64,000 nucleotides of DNA. It comes from Dyella acidiphila. Lineage in GTDB: Bacteria; Pseudomonadota; Gammaproteobacteria; Xanthomonadales; Rhodanobacteraceae. The translations under genes and the position numbers were made by a program. The notes beneath the pieces were generated by a model. It was not told where the DNA came from and made no database searches. It worked only from the letters and a program-made list of their open reading frames with translations. Within the stretch, counting starts at the first letter, position 1. Each line of letters opens with the position of its first letter. The stretch lies in the NCBI RefSeq assembly GCF_014863405.1, contig NZ_JACZZA010000001.1, forward strand, positions 496,001-560,000, in the 5' to 3' direction. Below, in pieces: positions 56,394-64,000 of the stretch.

Positions 56394-57200
56394 TTACCGC
56401 TGGGCGTACTGCCTTGCCTTGTTGTTACCGTCCATGTCGATGGAGAGCAATTGCAGGCGCCCGCCATCGGCAAGGCGGAAGCGGAATTGCTGCTGCAAAT
56501 GATCGAGCGCGCTCAGCCGGGGGCACAGCGCATCGGCGCGCTGGCCGAGTTTTTCGGCGGGTTCGTCCACCGCCTTTTCCATGGTGGTGTCCAGTGCGTT
56601 GGTACGCGCCTGAAGTGCCGCAAGACGGTTCGAATCGCCGCTCAAGGCATCGCTCACCGCCTCGCCGGCCAGATTGCCGACCAGGCTTTCGATGGTTTTT
56701 CCCAGATTGCTGGCGAACAGATCGCTGTCGCTGCCGGCCGCCCACAGGCCGTTCCCGAGCGTGATGTCGACCTGATGCATCGCTTCGGCGCGCCGGTCGT
56801 GCAGCGATTGCAGCATGTCGCTGCGCCGATCGTCATTGTCGGCCAGCGTGGCCACCACGGTGGTCAAGGCCGTATAGCCGATATCCACGCCGGCACGCGC
56901 GATCGCCGCCATCTCCGGCACCAGTTCGCGCACTTGCTGTTCGTAGGCGCGCAGGCGTACCGCATCGTCGGCCGAGATGGCCACCTGGCTGCCGTCGATG
57001 CGCAGTTGTCCGTCGTGCATGAAGATGCTGCCCGGGTGGCCGCTGCTGCGCGTAAAGGCGACGCCATTGGGCTGTACCTGTACGTCGTAATCGCTGTTGT
57101 AGGAGCATTGCAGGTGGTGTGAGTGGCTATCGGCAGCCTGGGCGCTGCCCGCGGCAGCCAGGCCGAGCAACAGCGCAAGTGAAATGATATGACGGCGCAT
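56394..57200 (-). CDS. Exported DUF2884-family protein, copy 1
   Basis: Periplasmic protein of unknown function, 268 residues. The signal peptide ends AQA (residue 22). Family features are LQCSYNSDYDVQVQPNGVAF, DGQLRIDGSQVAIS, and helical ELVPEMAAIARAGVDIGYTAL; the C-terminal half ends with ALCPRLSALDHLQQQF. Two cysteines, one near each end, may pair. ATG 57200 has GGGAGGG eight bases upstream; earlier in-frame codons would spoil the signal peptide. A paralogue lies at 61605-62357. Monocistronic with its own terminator. Confidence 0.85.
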   Translation of the reverse strand: MRRHIISLALLLGLAAAGSAQAADSHSHHLQCSYNSDYDVQVQPNGVAFTRSSGHPGSIFMHDGQLRIDGSQVAISADDAVRLRAYEQQVRELVPEMAAIARAGVDIGYTALTTVVATLADNDDRRSDMLQSLHDRRAEAMHQVDITLGNGLWAAGSDSDLFASNLGKTIESLVGNLAGEAVSDALSGDSNRLAALQARTNALDTTMEKAVDEPAEKLGQRADALCPRLSALDHLQQQFRFRLADGGRLQLLSIDMDGNNKARQYAQR

Positions 57201-57421
57201 ACGTGATTCCCTCCCCAGAGCCTGATCCAGGCCAGTCGTTGCGGCTTGGATGCGCTCCACCTCGTCTAGGGTTTAACAGCGGCGCCTGCGGCGGCATGGG
57301 CCGCACGTCATCCCGTGCCATCGGTCATGTCGGCAGCGTTTGCCGCGATGGCGCAGCGCACATAGGCAAACCCGGCGGTGCGCGATAAGTTGCTCCTTCG
57401 GATCGCACTCAGGGGCTGCAC

Positions 57422-59077
57422 ATGCAATCCACCGATGTCATCGTGGTCGGCGGCGGACTGGCCGGCCTGGTCGCCGCCACCGAGCTCACCGATGCCGGCC
57501 GGCGCGTGCTGGTGGTGGAACAGGAGCCGCGGCAAAGTCTTGGCGGCCAGGCGCATTGGTCCTTCGGCGGCCTGTTTTTCGTGGATTCGCCGGAGCAGCG
57601 CCGCATGGGCGTGCGCGATTCGCATGCGCTGGCCCTGGCCGACTGGATGGGCACCGCCGCCTTCGACCGCGCGGAAGACCATTGGCCAAGGCAATGGGCC
57701 GAGGCTTACGTGGATTTTGCCAGCGGCGAAAAACGCGCCTGGCTGCACGGCCTGGGCATGCGCTGGTTTCCGGTCGTGGGATGGGCCGAGCGTGGCGGAT
57801 ACGGTGCCATCGGCCACGGCAATTCGGTACCGCGCTTCCATGTCACCTGGGGCACCGGCCCGGGTGTGCTGGAACCGTTTCTGCGCCGCGCGCACGCTGC
57901 CGAAGCAAACGGTCTGCTGCAGTTCGCGTTCCGTCATCGGGTGGATGACCTGCTGGTCGAGCACGGCAGCGTCGTCGGCGTGCGTGGCGCGCGGCTGGCC
58001 GAGGATGCGGTGGAACGCGGCAAGCCCAGCTCACGCGACGTGATCGGCGATTTCGACTACCGCGCGCAGGCGGTGGTGGTGGCATCGGGCGGCATCGGCG
58101 GCAATCACGAACTGGTGCGCAAGAACTGGCCCGAACAACTGGGACCGCCGCCGGCACGGATGATCTGCGGCGTGCCCGCGCATGTGGACGGCCGCATGCT
58201 GGGCATTACCGAAGCGGCGGGTGCGCGGCTGATCAATCGCGATCGCATGTGGCATTACGTCGAAGGTATCGAGAACTGGAATCCGATCTGGCCGATGCAT
58301 GCGATCCGCATCCTGCCCGGCCCGTCGTCGCTGTGGCTGGATGCACGCGGCCAGCGCCTGCCCGGTCCGCTGTGGCCTGGCTTCGACACCATGGGCACGC
58401 TGCAATACCTGCGCCGTACCGGTTTCGACTACAGCTGGTTCGTGCTGGACCAGCAGATCATCCGGCGCGAATTTGCGCTCTCCGGCTCCGAACAGAATCC
58501 CGATCTCACCGGCAAGAGCTGGCGGCAGGTGGCCAAGCGCGCGATCGGCAAACAGGCACCGGCGCCGGTGGAAGCATTCAAGCAGCACGGCCGCGACTTT
58601 ATCGTGCGCAACACGCTCGACGAACTGGTGCAAGGCATGAATGCGCTGACCGGCAATTCGCTGATCGATGCCGCGCGCCTGCGCGAGGAAATCGAAGCGC
58701 GCGATCGGCAGTTCGACAATCCGTATGCGAAGGACGGCCAGATCATGGCCATCCACAACGCCCGCCGCTACCGCGGCGACCGGCTGGTGCGCGTGGCCAA
58801 ACCGCATCGCCTGCTCGATCCGGCCAACGGCCCGCTGATTGCGGTGCGGCTGAATATTCTTACCCGCAAGACCTTGGGTGGCCTGGAGACCGATCTGCAC
58901 GCGCGGGTGCTAGGCCACGACCAGCAGCCTGTGCGCGGGCTGTATGCGGTAGGCGAAGCGGCCGGCTTCGGCGGCGGCGGCCTGCATGGCTATCGGGCGC
59001 TGGAAGGCAGCTTTCTCGGCGGCTGCCTGTTTTCCGGACGCATTGCCGGACGCGCCATCGCCGCGGAGCTGGCATGA
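57422..59077 (+). CDS. FAD-binding dehydrogenase (fumarate-reductase/ketosteroid-dehydrogenase-like)
   Basis: Flavoprotein of the FAD_binding_2 superfamily, 551 residues. The dinucleotide-binding motif VIVVGGGLAGLVAATELTDAG lies at residues 6-26, then SLGGQAHWSFGGLFF, VVASGGIGGNHELVRKNWP near residue 215, and a C-terminal FAD-capping motif GEAAGFGGGGLHGYRALEGSFLGGCLFSGR. The overall pattern matches uncharacterised FAD-binding dehydrogenases of the PRK12834 type; ketosteroid or related alkene oxidation is possible but unproven. No signal peptide. The stop overlaps the panE-like start (ATGA). Confidence 0.88.
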   Translation: MQSTDVIVVGGGLAGLVAATELTDAGRRVLVVEQEPRQSLGGQAHWSFGGLFFVDSPEQRRMGVRDSHALALADWMGTAAFDRAEDHWPRQWAEAYVDFASGEKRAWLHGLGMRWFPVVGWAERGGYGAIGHGNSVPRFHVTWGTGPGVLEPFLRRAHAAEANGLLQFAFRHRVDDLLVEHGSVVGVRGARLAEDAVERGKPSSRDVIGDFDYRAQAVVVASGGIGGNHELVRKNWPEQLGPPPARMICGVPAHVDGRMLGITEAAGARLINRDRMWHYVEGIENWNPIWPMHAIRILPGPSSLWLDARGQRLPGPLWPGFDTMGTLQYLRRTGFDYSWFVLDQQIIRREFALSGSEQNPDLTGKSWRQVAKRAIGKQAPAPVEAFKQHGRDFIVRNTLDELVQGMNALTGNSLIDAARLREEIEARDRQFDNPYAKDGQIMAIHNARRYRGDRLVRVAKPHRLLDPANGPLIAVRLNILTRKTLGGLETDLHARVLGHDQQPVRGLYAVGEAAGFGGGGLHGYRALEGSFLGGCLFSGRIAGRAIAAELA

Positions 59078-60087
59078 AGCCGTTGCCGCGCATCGCGATC
59101 TACGGCGCCGGCATGATCGGCAATTACCTCGGCGGCCGGCTGCACGATCATGCACACATCCGCCTGATCGCGCGCCCGCATGTCGCCGCTGCACTGCGTG
59201 CGCATGGGTTGAGTGTCAGCGATCTGCACGGTCACCAGCAGCAGATCGCACCGGATTCGCTCGACCTGCGCACCGGGCCCGAAGCCGTACGCGATGCCGA
59301 CCTGGTGCTGGTGACGGTGAAATCCGCCGCCACCATGGACGTGGCGCACGAACTGGCCGATATCCTGCCGGCAGAAACGCCGGTGATCAGTTTCCAGAAC
59401 GGCGTGCGCAATACGGCCGAACTGCGCGCCGCGCTGCCCCGGCATCGGGTGCTGGCCGGCATGGTGCCGTTCAATGTCACGCAGCCGCAAACCGCGCATT
59501 TTCATCAAGGTTCGTCGGGCGAACTGGCGATCGAGCACGCCACCGCCATCGCGCCGTTCCTCGCCACCTTCGCCGCCAGCGGCATGCCCTTGCAGCAGCA
59601 TGAAGACATGCAGGCCGTGCTGTGGGCGAAGCTGCTGATCAATCTCAACAATCCGCTGAATGCGTTGAGCGGCCTGCCGCTGCGCGAACAGCTGGCGCAG
59701 CGGCCGTGGCGGCAATGCCTGGCACTGTTGCAGCGCGAAGGCCTGCGTGTGCTCATCGCTGCCGGCATTCGCCCTGCTCAGCTCACTGCCCTGCCCGCTC
59801 GCTGGCTGCCGCACGTACTGGCGATGCCGGATGCATTGTTCCGGCGCATCGCCGCACGCATGCTCGCCATCGACCCCGTGGCGCGCTCCTCTACCTGGGA
59901 TGATCTGCAAGCAGGGCGGCGCACCGAGGTCGATTACATCAACGGCGAAATCGTGGCCTTGGCCGCATCGAAAAAAGGGCGCGCTCCGGCCAATGCCCGC
60001 GTGGTGGAACTGGTCCGCCAGGCCGAGCGCGCCTATTCGCCCTGGCACGGCCAGGATCTGCTGCAGGAATTGATGGCCGCGCGCTGA
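59074..60087 (+). CDS. 2-dehydropantoate 2-reductase family protein
   Basis: NADPH-dependent ketopantoate reductase family (PanE/ApbA), 337 residues. The N-terminal Rossmann motif is IAIYGAGMIGNYLGGRL; VLVTVKSAAT and ISFQNGVRN follow; the C-terminal domain has the catalytic lysine in LWAKLLINLNNPLNAL and the substrate-binding region SSTWDDLQAGRRTEVDYINGEIV. It could make pantoate for coenzyme A, but the coupling to a flavin dehydrogenase suggests a different 2-oxo acid substrate; many PanE paralogues are of this sort. Confidence 0.85.
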   Translation: MKPLPRIAIYGAGMIGNYLGGRLHDHAHIRLIARPHVAAALRAHGLSVSDLHGHQQQIAPDSLDLRTGPEAVRDADLVLVTVKSAATMDVAHELADILPAETPVISFQNGVRNTAELRAALPRHRVLAGMVPFNVTQPQTAHFHQGSSGELAIEHATAIAPFLATFAASGMPLQQHEDMQAVLWAKLLINLNNPLNALSGLPLREQLAQRPWRQCLALLQREGLRVLIAAGIRPAQLTALPARWLPHVLAMPDALFRRIAARMLAIDPVARSSTWDDLQAGRRTEVDYINGEIVALAASKKGRAPANARVVELVRQAERAYSPWHGQDLLQELMAAR

Positions 60088-60098
60088 GTTCAGCGCGC
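60079..60098. terminator. Palindrome containing both convergent stop codons
   Basis: Nine-bp perfect arms GCGCGCTGA and TCAGCGCGC separated by two bases. The TGA stops of the panE-like gene (plus) and the DUF2845 gene (minus) are the inner ends of the arms. Probable bidirectional terminator, without T-runs. Confidence 0.6.
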
Positions 60099-60410
60099 CA
60101 TATCTTCGATGTGCACGAGCTTGCCGTTGGCAATGGTGAAGATGGTGGTGTGGCCCTCACGCCGATACTGCCACTGCTCACCCTGTTCTTTCGCCGCGGC
60201 CCGCTTGCTCTGGCCCACCGGCTTCCGCGCCTTGCGTGCACTCTTGGCGGCACTGCCGCGACTGTGCACCACCGGCTTGCCCATCAGCTCCCTTACGCGT
60301 GCCGCGCTGTCTCCCACCGACAGCACCTGGCTGCCGATGCGGATGCTCTCCAGCGCATGCGCGCCGGCACTGCATGTCAGCAGGAAAGCAAACAGAACGT
60401 AACGATGCAT
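60090..60410 (-). CDS. Exported DUF2845-family protein
   Basis: Small (106-residue) periplasmic protein. A signal peptide ends AHA (about residue 19), then SIRIGSQVLSVGDSAARVRELMGKP, a Lys/Arg/Ala-rich loop, and WQYRREGHTTIFTIANGKLVHIE, the family's two conserved strands that pair into a SmpA/OmlA-like fold. Function unknown. ATG 60410 has AAGGAG six bases upstream; the longer frame upstream is not credible. Confidence 0.85.
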   Translation of the reverse strand: MHRYVLFAFLLTCSAGAHALESIRIGSQVLSVGDSAARVRELMGKPVVHSRGSAAKSARKARKPVGQSKRAAAKEQGEQWQYRREGHTTIFTIANGKLVHIEDMAR

Positions 60411-60462
60411 GACGTGCTCCTTGTCGTAATGCGGCCACTCCGTGACCGGTGTGCGGCGGCGA

Positions 60463-61050
60463 TCAGAATCCCGCGCCGGGCTCGGCAAGATAGGCCAGTT
60501 CTTCCAGTGTGCTGCTCCGCCCAAGCGCGGCATTGCGATGCGGAAAGCGGCCAAAGCGCGCGATCACCGCCTCGTGCCGTCGAGCATAGTCGAGAAAACT
60601 GGCGTAGCCGGGATGCTGGCCGGGAGGCGCGTCATTGCACAGGGCTGTGAATAAGGCGACGGCGCGCTGCTGAAGTGCAATGTCTTCAGCATGTTCCAGC
60701 GGCATGTAGGCGAACACGCGGTGGATCAGCGGAAGACGGCGGTCAAAACCTTCCGCGATGCCTGACAAAGCCAGTCGCTGTGCACGCAGGTCCCGTTGCC
60801 AGGCACGCGCATCGTGGCGATAGAGATTGCGGGGAAACTGATCCAGCACGATCAGCAAGGCCAGCCATCCTTCCGGCGTGGCCGTCCAGCCGTCCAGGGC
60901 ATCGGCCACCGCCTGCTCGAGCCGATGCGCGAAGCGCTCGCGAATCAGCGCATCGAAGGCCGCATGGCCGGCATACCACTCATCGCGATGGGCAGGATCG
61001 AACCAGAACGCCAGCACGGCCGAAGCCGCGGCCGGCGGCTCGGTTCTCAC
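60463..61050 (-). CDS. DUF924-family protein
   Basis: All-helical cytoplasmic protein of 195 residues. Family motifs: VLAFWFDPAHRDEWY at the N-terminus, LALLIVLDQFPRNLYRHDARAW near residue 62, FAYMPLEHAEDIALQ near 112, and RFGRFPHRNAALGR near the C-terminus. The fold is TPR-like; function is not established. GTG 61050 overlaps the stop of the upstream gene (GTGA), supporting both the start and co-translation. Confidence 0.92.
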   Translation of the reverse strand: MRTEPPAAASAVLAFWFDPAHRDEWYAGHAAFDALIRERFAHRLEQAVADALDGWTATPEGWLALLIVLDQFPRNLYRHDARAWQRDLRAQRLALSGIAEGFDRRLPLIHRVFAYMPLEHAEDIALQQRAVALFTALCNDAPPGQHPGYASFLDYARRHEAVIARFGRFPHRNAALGRSSTLEELAYLAEPGAGF

Positions 61051-61490
61051 TGACCGACGGCCTTGGCCAGGCTGTGCATATCCAGATCGATCGACTGCAG
61101 CCGCGGCAGCTGCCGGTGCAGCGCGTTGTTCATATCGCCCGCGGCCATCCGGCGCATGGTGCGTTCAAACGCTTTAAGCAAGCGCTGCTCGTTACGGGCC
61201 AGCAGGCGGATCCAGGCGTCGTCGCTGCGCGGAATGCCGCGCACCAGCAGATCGTCCAGGCGCTGGCGCGCCGCGCCGAACACGCGGCTGCGCGTGGCGG
61301 GCAGCACGTCGTGCTTGCGCAGTTGCGCCTGCAATTCGGCAATCACTTGATCGAGGGACTGGGCCTCTTCATCCAACACGGTGCGCAAACCCGGTTCCTT
61401 GACCTGCTCGGCGGCATGGCGATACAGCACCCGCAGCTCGATGCTGCGACGGATCAGCCGGTTGTACAGGTATTGAGGTGTGAGCGACAC
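61047..61490 (-). CDS. Helical-bundle protein, PA2169/DUF2383-like
   Basis: A 147-residue, probably four-helix, ferritin-like protein. LYNRLIRRSIELRVLYRHAAEQVKEPGLRTVLDEEAQSLDQVIAELQAQL resembles the N-terminal helical pair of PA2169/DUF2383 proteins; this assignment is by pattern only. GTG 61490 (MSLTPQYLYN) has AGGAG nine bases upstream and is preferred over a longer frame from 61574. Metal ligands cannot be assigned. Coupled to the DUF924 gene. Confidence 0.7.
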   Translation of the reverse strand: MSLTPQYLYNRLIRRSIELRVLYRHAAEQVKEPGLRTVLDEEAQSLDQVIAELQAQLRKHDVLPATRSRVFGAARQRLDDLLVRGIPRSDDAWIRLLARNEQRLLKAFERTMRRMAAGDMNNALHRQLPRLQSIDLDMHSLAKAVGQ

Positions 61491-61604
61491 GGCGGTCGTC
61501 TCCTGCCTGGTCTCGTCATCAAGGGATGGCGAGCATGTTGCAGGACAAGTACTTACCCGCACATTAACCTGCAATGTCTAGAAAATGTTCGCTCAGCGCG
61601 CGTT

Positions 61605-62357
61605 TCACTGGCCAATCTGCAGCAGGTTCAGAGGCCGCCCATTGGCGGCCCGGATGCCCTCCTGCAGCTCCGCCAGGCGCTGCATATCCGGACAAAGCGC
61701 CTGGATCTCGGGCCGCAGCACCTGCAGGCGCCGCTGCAATCGCGGTTGAAAACCGCTCATCAGATTGCCGGCGCGGTCGCGTAAGGCCGCAGCCTGCTGC
61801 AAATCGCCGCTCATTGCCGCGCTGACGGCCTGCTGCCCCAGCGCCGAGGCCAGCAAGGGGCCGATATCACTGATGATCTGGTTGGCGTACTGATTGGCCG
61901 CATCGCCGTGCCAGTCATGCGTACTCTGGCTGGCCGCGATGCGCTGATGCAGCTCGGCCGCATGCGTGGCCAGGCGCTGATCCAGTTCCGCTTGCGTATC
62001 GGCATCCAGATTGAGACTGCCGGCATCTTGCCGCACCGCCTGCATGGCGACATCCACGCCGTGCTGTGCGACGGCCTTGACGCGCGGCATCAATGCGCGC
62101 AAATCGCGCTGAAATACCGCCAGGCGATCCTGGTCTTCTTCGTTGAGCGCAACGCTGCGTCCATCGGTCACCAGCGCGCCATCGCTGAGCACTACCCGCG
62201 TAGGCGCAGGCGTGGGCCGGTCGAACACCAGCCGGTTCGGCTCAACGGTAAGGTCATAGCTGCTGGTGGCATGACAGACCGTCGCCAGATCCTGCGCATG
62301 CACACCCGCACAGGCGGCAGCCAGCACGGCGCTGGCAAGCAATCGACTCATGCACAT
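61605..62357 (-). CDS. Exported DUF2884-family protein, copy 2
   Basis: Paralogue of the protein at 56394-57200. The signal peptide ends VHA (about residue 20). Shared pattern: a Cys then SYDLTVEPNRLVFDRP, DGALVTDGRSVAL, the RLAVFQRDLRALMPRVKAVAQHGVDVA helix, and a C-terminal QALCPDMQRLAELQEGI with the second cysteine. Length 250. ATG 62357 or the Met two codons on starts it. Function unknown. Confidence 0.83.
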   Translation of the reverse strand: MCMSRLLASAVLAAACAGVHAQDLATVCHATSSYDLTVEPNRLVFDRPTPAPTRVVLSDGALVTDGRSVALNEEDQDRLAVFQRDLRALMPRVKAVAQHGVDVAMQAVRQDAGSLNLDADTQAELDQRLATHAAELHQRIAASQSTHDWHGDAANQYANQIISDIGPLLASALGQQAVSAAMSGDLQQAAALRDRAGNLMSGFQPRLQRRLQVLRPEIQALCPDMQRLAELQEGIRAANGRPLNLLQIGQ

Positions 62358-62435
62358 GGGATATCCGTTCGCCCGCTCAGGGATGGGCCGACAGCGATAC
62401 GGCCCGGCGCGCGAACCGGGGCTGAATCGTGCCGA

Positions 62436-62981
62436 TCAGACCCGGCGCGCACGAAACTGCAGGCGTACGGCAGGGTGTCCCAGCTGCCAGGCAAGCCACA
62501 GCAGCAGCGGGATCGCAATCACGCGCAAGCCCAGGCCCAGCAGCAGCACGCGCCGCAAATCCGTTACCTGCGGCGGCACGGTTGCGCCCCCTGCCACCAG
62601 CGCCGCGTTGGCCGCGTTGAATACCTGCCACTGCTGCCACAACAGCACGCCGCGATAGGCACTCCACACGCACAGCAGCAGTACCAGCACGCGCAGTACG
62701 GGGCGGGCCCAATCCTGACGCAGGATGCAACCCGCGCAGGCCACGATCAGCGCGAACGACGCCACCAGATAGCCCACGTCCCAGGCCAGCATGCCATGCA
62801 GGGCCGACGCGCTTTGTTCATCGCCCGCGGGCAATGCCTGCAGCGCGCCCCACACCTGCTGGCCATGCTGCACATATTGCACGCCGCCAAAGGCCGCCAA
62901 CAGCAGCAACAGCCATACCAGCATGCGCCACCATGCAAACCCGGGCTTGCGCCGGCCCAGGTCGGAGCGGGAAATCAGCAT
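62436..62981 (-). CDS. Integral membrane protein, family not recognised
   Basis: A 181-residue protein with about four membrane helices: residues 20-36 (MLVWLLLLLAAFGGVQY), 68-88 (DVGYLVASFALIVACAGCIL), 95-113 and 145-165. I do not recognise the family. ATG 62981 shares a base with the stop of the peroxiredoxin gene (TGATG), so the two are co-translated. No charged residues in the helices suggest a transporter. Confidence 0.75.
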   Translation of the reverse strand: MLISRSDLGRRKPGFAWWRMLVWLLLLLAAFGGVQYVQHGQQVWGALQALPAGDEQSASALHGMLAWDVGYLVASFALIVACAGCILRQDWARPVLRVLVLLLCVWSAYRGVLLWQQWQVFNAANAALVAGGATVPPQVTDLRRVLLLGLGLRVIAIPLLLWLAWQLGHPAVRLQFRARRV

Positions 62982-63529
62982 CAATGGATCGCCTTCTTCA
63001 GCGTATCGAGATCGCTCAGTACCTGAGCGGAGTTTTTCTCCGGATCCACGTCGCGGTAGATCTTGGCGATCTTGCCGTTCGGATCGATCAGGAAGGTAGT
63101 GCGCTTGGCGAAGTGCATGCCGACCGCCGAAGTCAGCACGCCGTAGTTGATCGCCACCTGCCGCCTGGCATCGGACAGCAGCGGAAACGGCACGTGGTAC
63201 TTGGCCGCGAATTCGGCATGCGATTTGACGTCGTCCAGGCTGATGCCGACCACATCGGCACCGCTCTGGCGCAGCTTGATTACCGCATCGCGGAAGGCGC
63301 AGACCTCGGTGGTGCAGCCCGGCGTGAAATCTTTCGGATAGAAGTACAGCACCAGCCAGTGCCCGTGGTAGTCGGCGGGCGTATGCCAGTGCCCGTTCTG
63401 GTCTTCCAGGCGGAAAGCGGGTGCGGCCTGTCCCACTTGCGGATTGCCCAGCTTCACCCCGGCCAGCGCGGGAATCGCGGCCAGGCCCGACAGGCAGATC
63501 AGCGCAAGCATGATCAAAATACGACGCAT
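62981..63529 (-). CDS. Exported peroxiredoxin, Bcp/PrxQ type
   Basis: Thiol peroxidase of the AhpC/TSA family. A signal peptide (residues 1-23, ending ALA) implies a periplasmic site, unlike the usual cytoplasmic Bcp. The catalytic cysteine is in YFYPKDFTPGCTTEVCAFRD, where a second cysteine five residues on is the Bcp-type resolving residue. VVGISLDDVKSHAEFAAKYHVPFPLLSD and RTTFLIDPNGKI are family hallmarks. ATG 63529 has GAGGGGG upstream. Length 182. Reductant in the periplasm is unknown. Confidence 0.9.
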   Translation of the reverse strand: MRRILIMLALICLSGLAAIPALAGVKLGNPQVGQAAPAFRLEDQNGHWHTPADYHGHWLVLYFYPKDFTPGCTTEVCAFRDAVIKLRQSGADVVGISLDDVKSHAEFAAKYHVPFPLLSDARRQVAINYGVLTSAVGMHFAKRTTFLIDPNGKIAKIYRDVDPEKNSAQVLSDLDTLKKAIH

Positions 63530-63613
63530 GGGCGGTACCCCCTCAAGCAAGAAACCGATCCGTGGAACATGTAGTGCGCCGAGTATACGCGGGCCTTCAC
63601 GCTCGGCAGCGGG

Positions 63614-63643
63614 AAAACGAAAGGCGCCACATGGGCGCCTTTC
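63614..63643 (-). terminator. Rho-independent terminator of the gene at the window end
   Basis: On the minus strand, a 10-bp perfect stem (GAAAGGCGCC / GGCGCCTTTC) with a five-base loop is followed by G and four T. Confidence 0.82.
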
Positions 63644-63667
63644 GCGGATTGCCGCAGCGAACTGCGT

Positions 63668-64000
63668 TTACTTGACGGGCTCGATGTCGAACTTGTCGAC
63701 GGCCACGCCGAGGTTGACACCCTCGCCGGTACCGGTCAGCGCGATCGACGCGGTGCCCTTGGTCAGCACCTGGGCGGTGCCGCTGTTGACTGCACCGGCC
63801 GATGCGCCGGCCTGGGCATAGCTGCCGAATACATCGTGGATGGCGTAGACGTTGCTGATGTCGCCACGGCCGCTGACGCGGAACTTGCCGGCGGTGAGGC
63901 CGCCACCATGCATGCTCAAGCTCACGGCAGCACGCTGGCCGTTGTCGCACACCACGTGACCACTGCCTGTCGCATGCTGGTAAATCGCTGACCAGCCGGC
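63668..64000 (-). CDS. Probable exported protein, 5' end beyond the window
   Basis: The frame stays open to the right edge, so at least 110 residues are visible and the start lies outside. The protein is Gly/Ala-rich and small-residue beta-like: HVVCDNGQRAAVSLSMHGGGL, AIHDVFGSYAQAGASAGAV, VLTKGTASIALTGTGEGVNLG, ending FDIEPVK. The alternation of Gly-rich strands suggests a secreted or periplasmic beta protein, vaguely like DUF992 proteins. I do not recognise the family and assign no function. A GTG at 63955 is internal. Confidence 0.65.
   Translation of the reverse strand, partial: AGWSAIYQHATGSGHVVCDNGQRAAVSLSMHGGGLTAGKFRVSGRGDISNVYAIHDVFGSYAQAGASAGAVNSGTAQVLTKGTASIALTGTGEGVNLGVAVDKFDIEPVK

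Noticed and set aside
1-64000. tRNA, rRNA, CRISPR array or insertion sequence
   Set aside because: I found no cloverleaf with a TTC-containing T-arm, no rRNA conserved blocks, no regularly spaced repeats and no transposase; the only repeats are the two short intergenic families.

Overview
The window is GC-rich, almost wholly coding, chromosomal DNA of a gammaproteobacterium. Gene content points to the Xanthomonadales, most likely the Rhodanobacteraceae (Dyella/Rhodanobacter/Luteibacter-like). The pointers are rmlA-rmlC-rmlD next to a xanB-type bifunctional mannose enzyme, a lexA-imuA-imuB-dnaE2 cassette, lipoyl-domain-bearing LpdA beside AceF, and two families of short intergenic repeats of the kind common in that order. 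The organism assignment is inference. I see no rRNA, tRNA, CRISPR array, insertion sequence, prophage or plasmid function.

Layout. 1-3.7 kb: end of a dTDP-rhamnose / GDP-mannose sugar-nucleotide operon (rmlA partial, rmlC, rmlD, manC). 3.7-5.7 kb: a structured intergenic region, then a FadL-type outer-membrane porin. 5.8-11 kb (minus): a DUF535 (VirK/YbjX) gene followed by a FecI-FecR-TonB receptor signalling set. 11-17.6 kb: a tripartite RND efflux operon with a divergent TetR regulator. 17.6-22.5 kb (minus): cyoABCD quinol oxidase followed by a SURF1 gene. 22.8-29.3 kb: sugar-acid type transporter with gluconokinase, EamA exporter with a divergent MocR regulator, and a Tat-exported phospholipase C. 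29.4-33.1 kb (minus): glmS, cystathionine beta-synthase, a DUF465 protein. 33.4-36 kb: two DUF4398-like envelope proteins divergent from pilU. 36-38.7 kb: maiA, pgk and a HAD phosphatase. 38.7-45.2 kb (minus): a compact SOS-type mutagenesis operon, lexA-imuA-imuB-dnaE2, apparently extended by alkB. 45.3-51.2 kb: amino-acid permease, then ATP-grasp, dinB and alpha-glucuronidase genes. 51.3-52.8 kb: a tandem pair of unrecognised single-TM paralogues. 52.9-56 kb (minus): lpdA and aceF of pyruvate dehydrogenase. 56.4-64 kb: two DUF2884 paralogues, a flavin dehydrogenase coupled to a PanE-like reductase, small DUF2845, DUF924 and helical-bundle proteins, a Bcp-type peroxiredoxin, and the C-terminal part of an exported protein cut by the window edge.

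Many neighbours are translationally coupled by 1-8 base overlaps (ATGA, TGATG, TAATG), so the operons can be read with some confidence. Convergent gene ends are often separated only by hairpins or by short repeats, and in two places the stop codons of both convergent genes lie inside the palindromic DNA.

Most of the window is recognisable housekeeping and accessory metabolism. The parts that look least described are: the tandem single-TM paralogues at 51.3-52.8 kb; the unusual palindrome in front of lexA and the alkB extension of its cassette; the repeat elements that double as stop codons; the ATP-grasp/dinB/alpha-glucuronidase linkage; and the DUF535 gene in front of a FecIR system.
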